From Paraspadella gotoi (Eukaryota; Chaetognatha), in contig CM119269.1 of NCBI GenBank assembly GCA_051294375.1, forward strand, positions 6,247,919 through 6,311,918: 64,000 nt of DNA, given 5' to 3'. Shown here piece by piece: positions 24,296-36,688 of this stretch. A program made the position numbers and the translations under genes. The number at the start of each line of letters is the position of its first letter. The first letter of the stretch is position 1. The notes under the pieces were generated by a model that saw only the letters and a list, made by a program, of their open reading frames with translations, did no database searches and was not told the DNA's origin.

Positions 24296-24399
24296 TTTCT
24301 GACATGAAATAAGTGAATGCTCGATAAGATTGATGAGGTGGACCGATGGACCGACAAAGTAAATTATAGAGTCGGGATCTGCTGATAAGCAGATCTGAC

Positions 24400-25990
24400 T
24401 AAAAATATTAATAGTTTTATAATTTGCGCAGTAAGCCATATTTATTCAAATAAAATTTTTCATTAAAAAATAATTTTTAAAGATTTTAGTTGGCGAATTC
24501 GCCATGGCAATATCGCCAGTAGCCTCGCTGGCGACCCTGCCAGTGATGAAAGTAACGAATATGACAAACGGTGTGAGTTAGAGAGGCTCGCGGCTGACAT
24601 TTAAGCACTGGGATGAACTGGAGACCCAGGTTAGTTGGTGATGCTAGTATTAGAGTTTTGGCTGGGCATAAGACAGGAGGTCTGGGTTAGTGTTGGGGCT
24701 AGGGAAGTGGCTTGTAAGTTAGGGTTAGTGTTTGGATCGGGGCCCAGTTTAGGGTTGTGGGAGGCTTGCTGTCGATGTCGCAAACGGGCGAATGGATTAG
24801 GTTTAGAACCATAGAATCTGAGGCCGAAGTAGTTCTAAAACTAATCCATTTTGTTGGTTCGCAACATTGCCAGTAAGACTCAACCCTAAACCAAGCCCCG
24901 ATCAAAACTCCAAACCAGTTACCTCAGCTCGCGACATTACCCGCGGGGCACTTCCTTAGCCATAACTCTTACCCGGACCTCCTGTCTTATGCCCAGCCAA
25001 AACCCTAGCATCACCTGCTGGCCCCTCCCCTAAACCGGGTCTCCAGTTCATCCCCGTTCCCCAACATCAACCGCGAGCCTCGAGCTGCATCTTTTATCAT
25101 ATTCCTTACTTTTATCAGCAGTTTGAAAAGTTATTTTTATCCTTGATTATTAAAAGCAATTTTAAAATTTATATTTTTTCTTAAGTTCACACTGTAGTGG
25201 CCCACTCTGTCTGAGTACAATCTCTGTAAGCTTATGAAAACTATAACTAAAGTAGTTGGGACTCTGTATAAAATATAAAGTTAATAGCGTAATGCAATCT
25301 AAATATTTTTTTGTATTTTTTCTACTGGGTTAAAAACCATTGCTGCAGTTTACTATTAAAGTACTGAGATTCCATTTCTTGACATTTATGAAGAGGCAAT
25401 ACCCTTGCCCTTGGGTTTAATATTTAAGGCTATAACAAAGGGCTTTATAGTTTACAGCTGAAAAAAAAAAGATTTCAGATGCAGCAACATTTTAATTTTT
25501 GACTAAAAGATTTTCCGATTTTTCTTTTTAACTTTGCTAAGTAGGGCATTTTAAAGGGGGGCATCCATATGACTTTTAACCAAAATATGAAGAGCAGCTG
25601 TGATTATTTTGGTGCTGTGGCAGGTGTCGTTTTTGCAACAGCGATTATCGCATTGCATTAATAGTTAGAACAAGGTCTGGTTAAGTATCTTCAATTCTAA
25701 TTTTTCATTTTATATGTTATAAAGTAAAAAAAAAGTGATACGGATTTTCTAAGTTTTTAACCCCTACCCTGTATTAAAAGTGTTTTCTTTTTCATACCAC
25801 TTAAAAGAAAATAAAGCATTTTTAAAAATTATTTCATTATCAATTTTTGATGAAGAATTTAAATCTGCCATCAAAATTTAAAGAAGCTTGTTTTGATTTT
25901 TTAAATTTTATTAGGATATATACATACATATATATATAAAATTATTTTTATAATTTAATGTTTACTGATGGTATGTTGTTCGTAATTGAC
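24400..25990. repeat. Composite fold-back region
   Basis: The outer ends (gcgcagtaagccatattta at 24424 and tactgatggtatgttgttcg at 25963) match the family at 5570-6088. Nested inside, 24580-24720 and 24950-25085 form an inverted repeat (for example actggagacccagg / cgggtctccagt, and cataagacaggaggt / acctcctgtcttatg) enclosing about 230 bp. Short open frames here are unconvincing. No gene. Confidence 0.6.
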
Positions 25991-26814
25991 TTCGTAACGT
26001 TCACTATGCTCTAATATGCATGTTAGATTGTAATAAATAGTAATAATAGTTATAAATGGAAAGAGGGTGATAATTTTAATATATCTCTTTATATTTAATA
26101 AGATTATAATTTGCAACAATAATTTTTTATGAACAGTTAATCATTAAGGCGTAGTGAAAGTTGCAGATCAAAATTCGAAAAATTGTTCATGAACAGTTTT
26201 GTATATATATTAAAAAAAAATTATTTTTTTTAATTTTCGAATTCCTCATAAAAAGTTGATAAAAGAAAATATAAGACTTAATCAAAAATTATTTTATCAA
26301 GTTAGTTAAAAATTAAAAAACTATATTTTTTATACCAAAAATAAGAAAAATCTATTTTAAAATTTTAACATTTTCTCTGGTAACTATTATGCATTAATAT
26401 GGGCGTATGCGAAAATTATTAAATTTAAAAAAAATTTTTATATATCAATTTTGATTCTACTTGATTTTAATATTTTTATATATATTTTTATATATATTTT
26501 TATATATCAATTTTGATTCTACTTGATTTTAATATTTTTGCTACGCTTTATTAATCATATAATTTTAAAACATAGGTTAAAGAAATTCATTCAAGTTTTA
26601 AATATTTTAATCTTTACCAAATTTAAATATTAATAAAAAAAATTAATTTTAGAAGAAATCGAAAAAAAATTTTAACAGTTGTGGATATGTTTAAATATTT
26701 TTTCAATGATTCTGAAATAGAACATAGTATGATTGTAAATTTTTAAAGTATGATTATAATATTAAATATAAATTATACATTAAATATATTTTTATTCAGA
26801 TACAGTAATGGACC
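25991..26814. other. AT-rich spacer upstream of the next gene
   Basis: AT-rich with a local duplication of tatatatcaattttgattctacttgatttt at about 26437-26470 and 26497-26530 (listed as a repeat only). It must contain the promoter of the following gene, but no element is recognisable. Confidence 0.4.
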
Positions 26815-29800
26815 ATGGAACCTAATCAGACTGAAAATGCTGATTCATCTTTGACAGGTAAATAGATCCTTCGTCTTTATAAAATTCTATAGTTAATAAA
26901 TAAGTTAGTAAATGTATTTTATCTATAAATGTTTTTAGTATTTTTGTATTGAAATGATAAAATAAAACCTATCTTAAATATGGCTTTCGGTTTTCTAACC
27001 CATTTTTTAATTTTTTTTACAGCAATTGATACTGATGGTAATCAGGTTCCAGTAGATCATACATCATCTAAAGGTAAGGGATTATAATGGATAATAATAG
27101 TCAAGATAGCAAGATACCTTATTTATTAAATGAATGGATAATTTTTATATTGGTTGTACCAATTTTATGTAACTAAGAGAGGTAACCCGTACGAATTCCT
27201 TATATAATTAAACCCTCTGTCTCCCTCTGTAAAATCAAATATATCGTAACAGGATTTTTTAAAAAATTATCCCATTATTTTAATAACGACTTTCAAATTA
27301 ATCGTTGAACTGTAGTATTCTTTCAGATTTATCGAAAAACTTTTTTAAATTTTTCTCAGGAGTTTTTGGTTGGTGCGAGATTAATGGAATATCCTTACCT
27401 ACCATTTTGCGGCAAGAGAATTCTTTCCTCAGTGTTCGTATGGTTGAACTGAAACTAATGGGTCATATTCGACAGGAAATTGCAAAGCTACGTTTGGATG
27501 TATGTTCGTTTTACTTTAAAAGCGTAAAAAAAATAAACAAAATTAATTAGTGAAAAAATCAATTGACGTTTTCAGAACCCCGTCGTTTCTCATTATGTCA
27601 CCGCCAACGAAGCGAAGTTACTCAATGAAATCAACTTCAAGCATTGCGACAGGGAATACGGCAAGGAGTCATTTTCTTCGAAGGACCTCATCGTAGAACG
27701 AGAGCAATTTGCAAAGTTTTATCAGTTTCTTCTGGAGAAAATAAAAGAGACTACAGGAAAGGACGTATCGCCGGCGGCCGCCGCAGCTGCCGTCGCAGCC
27801 GCCACCGCCGCCAAACAGACCGCCGTTGCTGCCGCCAACGCCGCAAACCAGGCCGCCCTCGACGAAAGTCTCCAGAAAAAAAATTACGCAAAAAAACAAA
27901 AGGAATGGAAGCGGCAACAGCAAATCCGCGCTCTAAGGCAGCAGCAGTTGCACCTCCATATGCAGCAGCAACAACTGCAAAAGCAAAAGTTAAAACCCCT
28001 GGCACCAAAGCAAACTTCGGGATGGATTCAACTGAACAATACGATGGTGCCCTATCTGCTGAGGACCGGGATCGCTGACAAATTCATTCCTATGGACATT
28101 GTCGTGGGGGCGGCACAGTTGCTCGGTCATGTCGTCGACAAAAAGGTGAGAATATTATTATTGACAGAATTACTGACAATTACTGACAGAATTACCATAA
28201 TGACACCCTATACATCTTTCCCTCGACATAGCCTATCGCTCAGCCCGCATATCCTTTCGAAATTAACACTCTCAACGCCGCCTGTCAACGTGAAAAAATA
28301 GACTTCACATTTGCGATGCCGACCTTTTTGATCGGCCTGTCCACGGTTGAAAACTTGACGAGGAGCGTTGGAGGCACCTTGGAGGTGACCGAACGTCCGG
28401 CCATAAATCCTTTTGGACACGCTCGTCATCATCTTCCTGCGGTATTTTATTTTTATATTTACTGAAATATCCGAGCTGACCGTTATTATAATTATTGAAG
28501 TTTCTTACCGGCGATATAAATATAAAGTTTTCGCCTTACCTTAGCTTTTTTACTTCTTTTTTTCTCAGGTGGGCCCGGAAAATGTTCAAGTCGGCAATAA
28601 TCCACAGGTTGGCTTAATTACGTAAATTCTTTTACATTTTTATATTTGGTCATTTGTCTGTTGAAAATATGTTGAGTTGAAAATAAAATTGGGTCTTATG
28701 TCTTATGTTATGACTAGAAATCTACTATTAAATTAAATTCAATATGGGCTGGGGTTCAAAACTAAAAAACTAAAATTTTTTAATCAATCTTAACTTTTTT
28801 TGATGGATTCTCATAAAAAGTTAAATAAAAATATAACTACAACTTTCAAAAAATTGTATGTTTTCTTGATCAAAATTAAGAAAAAGTAATAAAATTATCG
28901 AAAGATGATGATGATGTTTATAAATAGTTTTTCACTTATGATCAAAATATCGAAAAAAGAATTATACTTTGTGTAGACAACTTTTTGCAAGCTACCTGAA
29001 TCTTATCTTAAAAATAAAAAATCCTAAAAAAATTTTAGCCTTTCCTATTTATAAATAAATATTAAAAAATTAATATATGGAGTATGGAGTACTATAAATT
29101 GTTTTGACTTGACATTTTTTTAAAATGTCTAAATTTTCGTTTGAGCAGGTGTTTAATTCAAATTTCTTAACCACCTTACTGAGTTAGGCTCTCTCTATTA
29201 TGACTTTTGTTTCACGTAGGCGCAAAGTCAACCAGTTATCATTCGCCGACCAAACGTTGTGCCCCAAAAGTCTCGTGAAGCGTCGCAGCAACAATTCATC
29301 GCGCATAAATTTCCGATGGTAAATTTATAGTTCATGATACAGGTTCCGAGATTTGTCTGCTACCTAATTTGATTTGAATTTCCATTTCAGCTACACCAAA
29401 CTCAAATGCCTCAATCGAATCATGATGTTGTGACAACGGCCAGCATTCGCCAGTCGCTGAGCGACGCCTTGCACGGCCAGTCACCGAAACTCGCCGTTGG
29501 GGTTAGAGGCACCGTTGCTGCCACCAACCCCTTCGGCACGCCGCCTCGAAATTCTCAGCAGGCGTACCCTATCGGGCAATCCATCGCTCCACGTCCGCCA
29601 CAGAACCCCTTCGGTCCGTTAATATCCGTTAAATTCGTCAAAATCGCCAACAAGGACATTTTGTTTGTCATATCGCCTACTTTTCCAGAAGGTAAGAATA
29701 ATGATTTAATATGTAATTTGTCAAGTTAAGAAGTTGCGAGGCGGGGTGAAAATTCGACAGAGAGGTGAAAAGGAATTTTAACATTTTTTTTTTCAGGAGC

Positions 29801-32519
29801 TGCTCTGGTGGGCGACGTTTGCCGTCAGCTTTTTCCCCGCACCGACATGGACGAACTTTTGTACGCGATGACTTCAGTATTGCATATCCCTTTGTCAGAT
29901 TGTCCGCTGGAAATGGAGCTGGCGTTCCGCGCCAACCTTCCCCCTTTAGATCCACGCGCCAGTCTAAAACTCATTCGCCAAAGCGTGTTAGACGAATACT
30001 ACCTCCGTCTGTCTTATATGTTTCCCGGTGGCGACGCCGTCCCTCCCAAAGTTATCGTTCAGAAAACGCAGCAGCAACAGCAACAGCAAGATTCGCAGCA
30101 AAACCATTCGCAACAGGGTCAACCCCAGGAAGTCCACCATAACCTGCACAAACAGCCAACCATGACGTTGAAGCAAATAGCTCAGCAACTTAACGCGGTT
30201 AGTCTTAAAAAATGAAATCTTTTTTGTGAATTGGTTTATTTTTTAGATATATGCCTCGTTCATTTCTTTCCCAAAAATCTATTTTGTACCCCAATAATTA
30301 ATTTAAAAATTTACTTTGCCGCTCTTAACAATACCCCGCAGCACGCCGCCTCAGCCGGAGTCGTTCCCGGCCAAAGCGGCGTCGTTACCTCTGCTCGTGG
30401 TTCCGCCAGCGTTGTGCTTAAGCAGCACCTCGATTTACAACTCTCGACGCGGACAGACCGTTTGCCCCATGTTTCGCCATCGCTTGCTCCCGGGATCCAT
30501 GCCGCGTCGACCTCCTGGGATCAGTCTTCCCCCGCCTCGAATCATCAATCGATTCACGTCAAACCGACCGATCACCCCACGAAACTTCAACAGCCCCCAA
30601 CATCGCAGCATAATTGGCAACCGCATCAGCATTCGGCTTCCATCGAGCATCCGGCCCCCGCCGCCAAAGTTAGAAGCGATCCCATAATCCTGAGCGATTC
30701 GGAAGACGAAGAGCCCGAAGTCCCCGCCATCATGGTAAACCCGCCCAAGGCTGCGACGACGGCTCCGGAAGTCTCTGGCGTTGCGCCGACGGCGTCTGTT
30801 GATAACGACGGATCAGCCTCCAACTCGCTCGTTATGTCTGATACGGATAACGGATTGGAAACGTGGAAGGTAAAATAACCCAAATTTATTACTTTTGGGT
30901 CCCTGAGACTCGAGAGAATGACCTCAAATAAAATTTAACTTACATTAAATTTTGTTATAATTCACAGGATTCACAGGACGACGAAGATGCAGTGAACTTC
31001 GTTCTGGCAGAAAACCCGGAAGTGGTTCAAGACGACGTCCTCAAACTGGCATTCGCGTTGTCGCCGCCCCCACCTCCCACGTCGCTCACGCCTCCCGCCT
31101 CCGAGGCCGACTTCCCTTCCCCGGCCGTTAAAAAGAAAATGAAACCTCTATCGAAAAAAAGAAAGTTGGAAAAACTTCAAAAAATGAAAGACAATTTGTC
31201 GGGTGCGTTCTAAATATTAGGCTGAAGGCGTCGTTTAACGTAAATTTTATGAAGCGTACTTTTTCCTTTCATCGTGTTTTTCGTGCCCCCAGGCACCTTG
31301 GACGCAGACGAGGAGTTTGCCAAACTCGTGAAACTGGAGGAAGAAGTGATGACGTTCGGCGAGGCGCTCGAAAATTCGTCCAGCGGGTCTTCATCGGACG
31401 AGTGGTCGCCCTCAACCGCCACCCGGAGGAAGAAGATGACGGCAAGGATCGAGGAAGACGGCGACGAAACGGAGCGGTCCGAGGCGGGGAAAGACGGACC
31501 TTTGATCAAAAGATGGCGGCAGAATCAAGAGACGCGCGATGTCGTAGGAAAGGTTAGTGGAAGGGATCGATTTGATCGCCTGCTTCAGAATATTGTGCTG
31601 AAGATACGAAAAAATCAGATTAAACATTAGCCGACTAAATTTTACTTTCGCCGACCGCGGTTTTGGCGTCTTTTAAAAAAAATATAAAGATCGCCGAAGA
31701 AGACTCTTAATAAAGAGTTAAAACTTGTCCGACTTATATCCAATAATAAAAAATCGTTGTTGACTTTTAAAAACTATTTTTTCATAAAAAAAATATTTAA
31801 AAAAACTTATATAATTTAAAAAAAAATTATATAATTACCCTAACTCTAAACCCCTAACCTTAAACCACCCTTAACCCTCACCCCTCCAGAACCCCGGTCG
31901 GCGAAAGTAAAAGTAAGTATTTAACAATAACTAAACGGGCTTGAACAACAGGAGGACGAAGCTAACGTGTCAGACGATTCTTCGGAGTCTTCTTGGGATT
32001 TGGGCGACGAAGACTTAAATCTACTGGACGCGCGAGATCGAGAGCGCCTCTCCTCGACCGGATCCTCGGCCCGGCCCTCCTCTCCGGGTCTCCGTCACCA
32101 GACGCTGCAAGCCAACAGGTGACGTTATATGATGGAAAGAAAATGAAATAAAATACAAAACCATTTTACAATGATTAACGCTTCCCCTCTGCAGATCATC
32201 AGTCTTGTTCGGGCCAAACCACTGGAGCGTTTTGGCTTCCGTCGACGCCCGCCTCGAAGAACGGAGAAAGTTAAAGGAACTTTACGACAAATACAAGACA
32301 GTTTTTCGCCTTAAAAGATGCGAGATTCGTGTGCGTCGCGTCTGCGCCTCTATCGGCGAAAAAAAGAAGCGTGTGCGGAAGAAGAAAAACCACGGCGATA
32401 AACAAAAGCAAAACTCCGGAACGAGAGCGAAATCCAAAGACAAATTTATATTGTTCCAAGAATCTATATCAGGATCTGGTGACACCAGAACCAAACTCAC
32501 AATCTTAAAAGACTCCTAA
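26815..32519 (+). CDS. Large low-complexity, probably nuclear protein; unrecognised
   Basis: Fourteen exons join in phase: 26815-26857, 27023-27073, 27360-27499, 27576-28145, 28232-28441, 28569-28607, 29221-29318, 29391-29691, 29797-30197, 30342-30869, 30968-31202, 31293-31552, 31952-32118, 32195-32519; about 1,120 aa. Exon 3 could instead begin at 27327, also in frame. Near the N-terminus is a conserved-looking block (WCEINGISLPTILR, SVRMVELKL, then VSHYVTANEAKLLNEI); exon 4 adds an Ala-rich and a Gln-rich stretch, then a second, similar motif (INGISLPTILR versus QLNNTMVPYLLR). Later come a folded-looking segment (DVCRQLFPRTDMDELLYAM), a poly-Gln run, a SUMO-interaction-like motif (DPIILSDSEDEE), acidic Ser-rich stretches and a Lys-rich tail. 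These suggest a chromatin- or transcription-associated protein, but I do not recognise the family. Confidence 0.75.
28695..29195. repeat. AT-rich dispersed repeat, copy 1
   Basis: Lies in intron 6 of the unrecognised nuclear gene. Matches 35660-36215 in the same orientation (blocks ggggttcaaaact, tcaatcttaacttttt, aaaattatcgaaagatgat, cgtttgagcaggtg). Confidence 0.7.
31637..31914. mobile_element. MITE with TTTCGCCGACC termini, copy 1
   Basis: In intron 12 of the unrecognised nuclear gene. The left end ttactttcgccgaccgcgg and the right end ccccggtcggcgaaagtaa are inverted. The interior is AT-rich followed by a degenerate telomere-like tract (accctaactctaaacccc). Related copies lie at 40873-41073, 42921-43011 and 49078-49248, with a shortened one at 50190-50222. 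Confidence 0.8.
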
Positions 32520-32790
32520 AACAAAAATATTTTAAATTAACTATTCGCCCACCGTCCTCCTTCCCGCTCGAAAAATGGCCCGCGTTGAATTTGGTTTATA
32601 TTAAACCTCTTGTTTTTCTTTTTCGCATTTCCGATTTCGTTACGTTACCATAATACTTTTTTTTCGTTAGAAAGTCAAAGTCAAGAAAAGTCAAAAAAAG
32701 TTAGATCGTTATAATTTTAAAAAAGTAATTGGTGAACAAAACGAAACAATTTAGCTAAACTTGACATGCAACTATCAAGATGCAAAGTTT
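32520..32790. other. Spacer between convergent genes
   Basis: 271 bp between the stop codons of the unrecognised nuclear gene (plus) and CSTPP1 (minus), so their 3' UTRs must be short or overlap. Confidence 0.6.
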
Positions 32791-34376
32791 TTAATTGTCG
32801 GCGTCGTCGTCGTCGCTGGACGGTTCCCGACTGGAATCGGAGGATTCGACCCCGGAGCCGTCAACCGAGGCGCCGACACCGGATTCTAGCGCCTCTTCGG
32901 ATCCGCTTACGGCGGTTCCAGACATGGGCGACCGCGTCATAGCGACAGGGGTGTGGAGGCGCGAGTGGTGGACTCCCGGCAAGGGGGATGACCGACCTGA
33001 ATGGAAAAACTCATCTAGTAAGTCACTAAAAAAGTATGTCGATTGTGGCCATTAAGTTCGCTATTTCCCCTACCGTTTTGCGACTTGCCGCTGGGCATGC
33101 CGTATTTGTTTGCCACGTTGCCGAATTGCGCTGCCTGCAACGCGTATTTGGTGACTGGGGTTGTTTTGTTGTTGGGTCTTCCGAGAGAACCGTCGGTGGC
33201 GACGGGCCTATCGGCACTGGAATCGCGCGCTTCTTTTTCTCCTTCGTAATCGAGGAGTTTGTTCTTGGGAGGAAGCTTGCCGATGGAAGAGTTTAGGGAT
33301 TCGCATTTGACGAGCGCCATGATAAAACCGTAGAAGGACACGCGCTGCGTAGTCAAAAAAAGTTGGTCCTTGAACCATTATCGTTGGAGCAATATTCCCC
33401 CTCTTTCTCTCTTCTCACCTGCATGGGCAGCAAGATCTCCCTTAAAACGCTGGGCAACGGAGCGTTGTAGTCTGTCTTCTCGCAGTGGCTTACGAGGGAT
33501 TTGAGGAAGAGTTGGGCGTCGACTGTATCCGAATTTCCACCATTCATCTTGGTCGGTCCGTCCTCCTCGACCGTCGACGCTCCCTCCTTACCGTCGTGAG
33601 GAGGCGTGTTCTTTCCGTCGTCGGACGTTTCCGTGGGTACGACGACCGCGTCGCGCGGACTGTGCGGCGACGTCAGGAGTTTGTTGAAGGCCTCGGCGCA
33701 TTTGGCGAGAAACTCGTTCAGGTAAAACTGAACTTGAAAGGCATAGATGAAGTCGGCAAAAGACATGAGACAATCCAAAGCATCGTCCATGAGAATTATG
33801 CGAGCCGTTTTCTGCCATGTTTGCGGATGTGAAGGGAAAGTTAGAAGAGGGACGAAGTAACCATTGTAACCTGATTGAGAGCTTACTTGAACAATTTCGT
33901 AAGGAAAGTCAAAGCATAGCAGCGACAGTAGGGCGTGATATTCCCGGACTTGAAGTAAGTCTTGCTTTTTTCCGATGTAACGAAAACATTTCCAGAAAGT
34001 ATGCGTGAAGCAGGCGCGATTGTAGGGCGTCGCTGAAATGAATCGGTACTCTCTGAAGAGAGTGTGTGTTCCGCGTTTGATTCCGTTGAAGTAGTCTGCC
34101 AAGAATTTGGCGGGATTTACTGTTAAGAGACAAAATTGAGAGATTTTTAGTTCGCCAGAAGTACTTCTGCAATCAGATATATGGAAAAGTCATGCGGCAT
34201 ATGTTTAATTTTTTGTGGTGTAATATGGTCAATGTAAATTGCCATTCCTTGTTTTGTGTTTTTGTATTACCTTTTGAATTTTCTTCTTTTTGTTCTAAAA
34301 GTTGGCAAATTGCGTCTTCTAGGTATATCAGAATATGATGAGAAGACAGATATTTTTCCGCGTTTAAAGAAGTCAT
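32791..34376 (-). CDS. CSTPP1: Centriolar satellite tubulin polyglutamylase complex regulator (C11orf49-like)
   Basis: Five minus-strand exons in phase: 34376-34271, 34119-33887, 33811-33419, 33344-33074, 32996-32791. The order of conserved segments follows human C11orf49/CSTPP1: HHILIYLEDAICQLLE; an ADYFNG...THTLFREYRFISATPYNR block; CFRYIGKKQDLLQVREYH; ARIILMDDALDCLMSFADF; QRVSFYGFIMALVK; and a tail with GVHHSRL before an acidic Ser-rich end. In mammals the protein acts with the tubulin polyglutamylase complex at centriolar satellites and affects cilia. Intron 2 is only 75 bp, a multiple of three without a stop, so retention would add 25 residues. It begins 58 bp after the IFT27 stop codon on the same strand. 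Loop regions differ from the human protein (extra Asp/Thr-rich segment). Confidence 0.92.
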
Positions 34377-34434
34377 TATTATTAGCCATTTAATTAGTTT
34401 AAGGCAAAAATAAAGTTTTGGCTTAAGAAAAAAA

Positions 34435-35341
34435 TTAGTTTTTCAAAGTTATAACTTTATCGATAAACAGTTTATAGAAGGATTTGCATAAGAAATGAAA
34501 AGGCGCTTCAGCATTGTTGAATTCTTTTGTGGATACATCGAAATATTCTAAATCTAATTCGGTGGCCAGTTTGCGTGCTTCGCTCTCTGAGATTTTGCGA
34601 CGCTGACTCAGGTCCGTCTTGTTCCCAATCAACACGCCTTGATTGAAATTTAGGTTATATGATTATTCGGCAAGCTATATTACTTGTGCCAGTTTGTACC
34701 TGGTATACGCACGCCACCCCTGTTGGCTCTTATTTGCTCAAGCCAATTTGGTACATTTTTAAATGAAGCTTCGTTGGTTACGTCGAAGACAATAGCAATA
34801 CAAGATGGATGGTCCCAGTGCTTTGATTAATATCAATCGATTATAATTCTATTCAGTTGGTTTTTGAAAAAAGTTTTTAGATAAAACAAAGTTTTATTTG
34901 TTACAAACAACGATTTTTAATGTAAATAGCGGACATATTTCGAGTATTTCGACTCCTGTTTTTGCGAGTCTTCATCAGCGCGTTCAAAGTCAAACAGTTC
35001 AAACGAAAACGACGACGACGAAGACTGTCTACTTTTTACCTTTTTAACGAAATCAAGAAAAATTTTTTCACCAGAGCAATCATACATGTATAGATCGACC
35101 GTGTCCTATAAATTAAATAAATTTAAATAAATAAATATAATCAGATAGTGATTTTTAAAGATAGGACGTTTTGCACCTGCGAATCCATAATATTGATCAT
35201 TTTTTCGCATAATTCAACCCCAGTGGTCATTGAATAGTTTTTGGTGAAATGTGTACCTCCACTGTGAAATGTTTGAATAAGAGCGCTCTTGCCAACTGTT
35301 GGATCACCAACTACAATAAGTTTCGCGCGAAGAATCGTCAT
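34435..35341 (-). CDS. IFT27: Intraflagellar transport protein 27 (Rab-like 4)
   Basis: Four minus-strand exons: 35341-35177, 35105-35040, 34820-34700, 34637-34435. A small Rab-like GTPase of about 185 aa. Visible motifs: P-loop GDPTVGKSAL; an FTKNYSMTTGVEL stretch matching the IFT27 switch I region; DCSGEK in place of the classical DTAGQE, as in IFT27; GNKTDL for guanine specificity; DVSTKE near the end. There is no C-terminal prenylation cysteine (it ends VITLKN), also as in IFT27. In the family, IFT27 pairs with IFT25 in the IFT-B complex and helps cargo leave cilia with the BBSome. Intron 2 carries an arm of a hairpin-type repeat. Close upstream of CSTPP1. Confidence 0.95.
34860..35000. 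repeat. Partial hairpin-family repeat in IFT27 intron 2
   Basis: Contains aaagttttatttgttacaa, gcggacatatttcg and tcttcatcagcgc, resembling arms of the palindromes at 9363 and 49980 but without a clear second arm. Confidence 0.5.
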
Positions 35342-36688
35342 AGTGAATATTTTATATTCCTTATATAAGATTGTCGCCCAACTGTTTATAGAACAAAATG
35401 ATGAGTGTTTTGTTAGGATTTATCAGGTGTAAATTAAAATATACTGATTAATTTTTGTATGCTAATATACATAATTTATTACAATTAGAAAGGTAGATTC
35501 TGGATTAGTTTATTTTTAAAAAAAATTATAATCTAAAGAGACAACCATTTCGTTAATAAACAATTATTTTTTTGGGGGGGTGGTGGGGAATGTACACGTC
35601 GTACAGGTTTCGACTCTTGTTACAAGCCTTTAAAAAGGCTTTACGAGCGTATAGGTAGAAATTTACTATGAAATTAAATTCAATAGGGGCGGGGGTTCAA
35701 AACTTTAGTCTTGAAGTCTATTTTCAGGTAAAAAAAATCATTTCTAAAAAAGTTAAATTTTAATGCTTTTATTGTTACTATTAAAATTACAATATTACTA
35801 TATAATGATAACAATTTTTTTTAATCAATCTTAACTTTTTTGATGGATTCTGATAGAGCATAAAAAGTTAAATAAAAAAATATAACTACAAATTTCAAAT
35901 TTTTTTGTTTTCTGGGTAAAAATTAAGAAAGAGTAATAAAATTATCGAAAGATGATCATGATTATTAGTAGTTTTTTATATTTTTCACTTATGATCAAAA
36001 TATCGAGAAAAAAATTATACTTTGTGTAGACAACTTTTTATAAGCTACCTGAATCTATTTATAAATAAATATTAAAAAAATAAATATATGGGTTATGGAG
36101 TAATATTAAATTTTTTTGTCTATTCAAATTTTTTAAAAAATGTCTAAATTTTCGTTTGAGCAGGTGCATAATTCAAATTTCTTAACCACTTTACTGAGTT
36201 AGGCTACACTAGTATAACTTATTAGGTATTATAATCGCAATAATGAGTTTTGACTTATGTTATCTTTAGTAATACTAATTTTTCATACTGCCTTGGGATT
36301 ATTTTATTTTATTTTATTTTTTCTCGCGACTAAAGAGAAATATTTCCAAAATATTCGCAAAAGAATATTTTGTGTGCTAGTTCGTAACCATAGTGATTTT
36401 TCCGTTTGCATGTTAAAGCAGGTTTCTGCTTTCTTTACTTCGTCAAACAAAAGATCAGTTTGAGCTTAAATAAAGTTTGTTAGAAACTGTTCTTGTAACA
36501 TTATTTGAATACTGCCAAAATTCATGACTTGATCGTATTAGGAGAACCGTAAAACGAATTTTCCGCAATCATCTTTTGTTTTTTTCCAAATGTGGAATGG
36601 AACCTGTAAGGAAAGGAAGCATTCCAACGTGTGATGGAATATTAATGTTTAATCAAAGCCATTTTCATGACAAGTCATACCGTATGCC
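35342..36688. other. Divergent intergenic region with AT-rich repeat, copy 2
   Basis: 1.35 kb between the start codons of IFT27 (minus) and the p24 gene (plus). 35660-36215 is the second copy of the repeat at 28695-29195. A small open frame at 36257-36463 has no recognisable features. Promoters of both genes must lie here, but no element is recognisable. Confidence 0.5.

Noticed and set aside
22925-24300. CRISPR-like array
   Set aside because: The repeated words are simple ATTAATTGATT runs and inverted arms, with no regular repeat-spacer pattern, in an animal genome.
29677-29955. Minus-strand frames overlapping the unrecognised nuclear gene
   Set aside because: Antisense shadows of exons 8-9; the plus-strand exons have consistent splice sites and phases.
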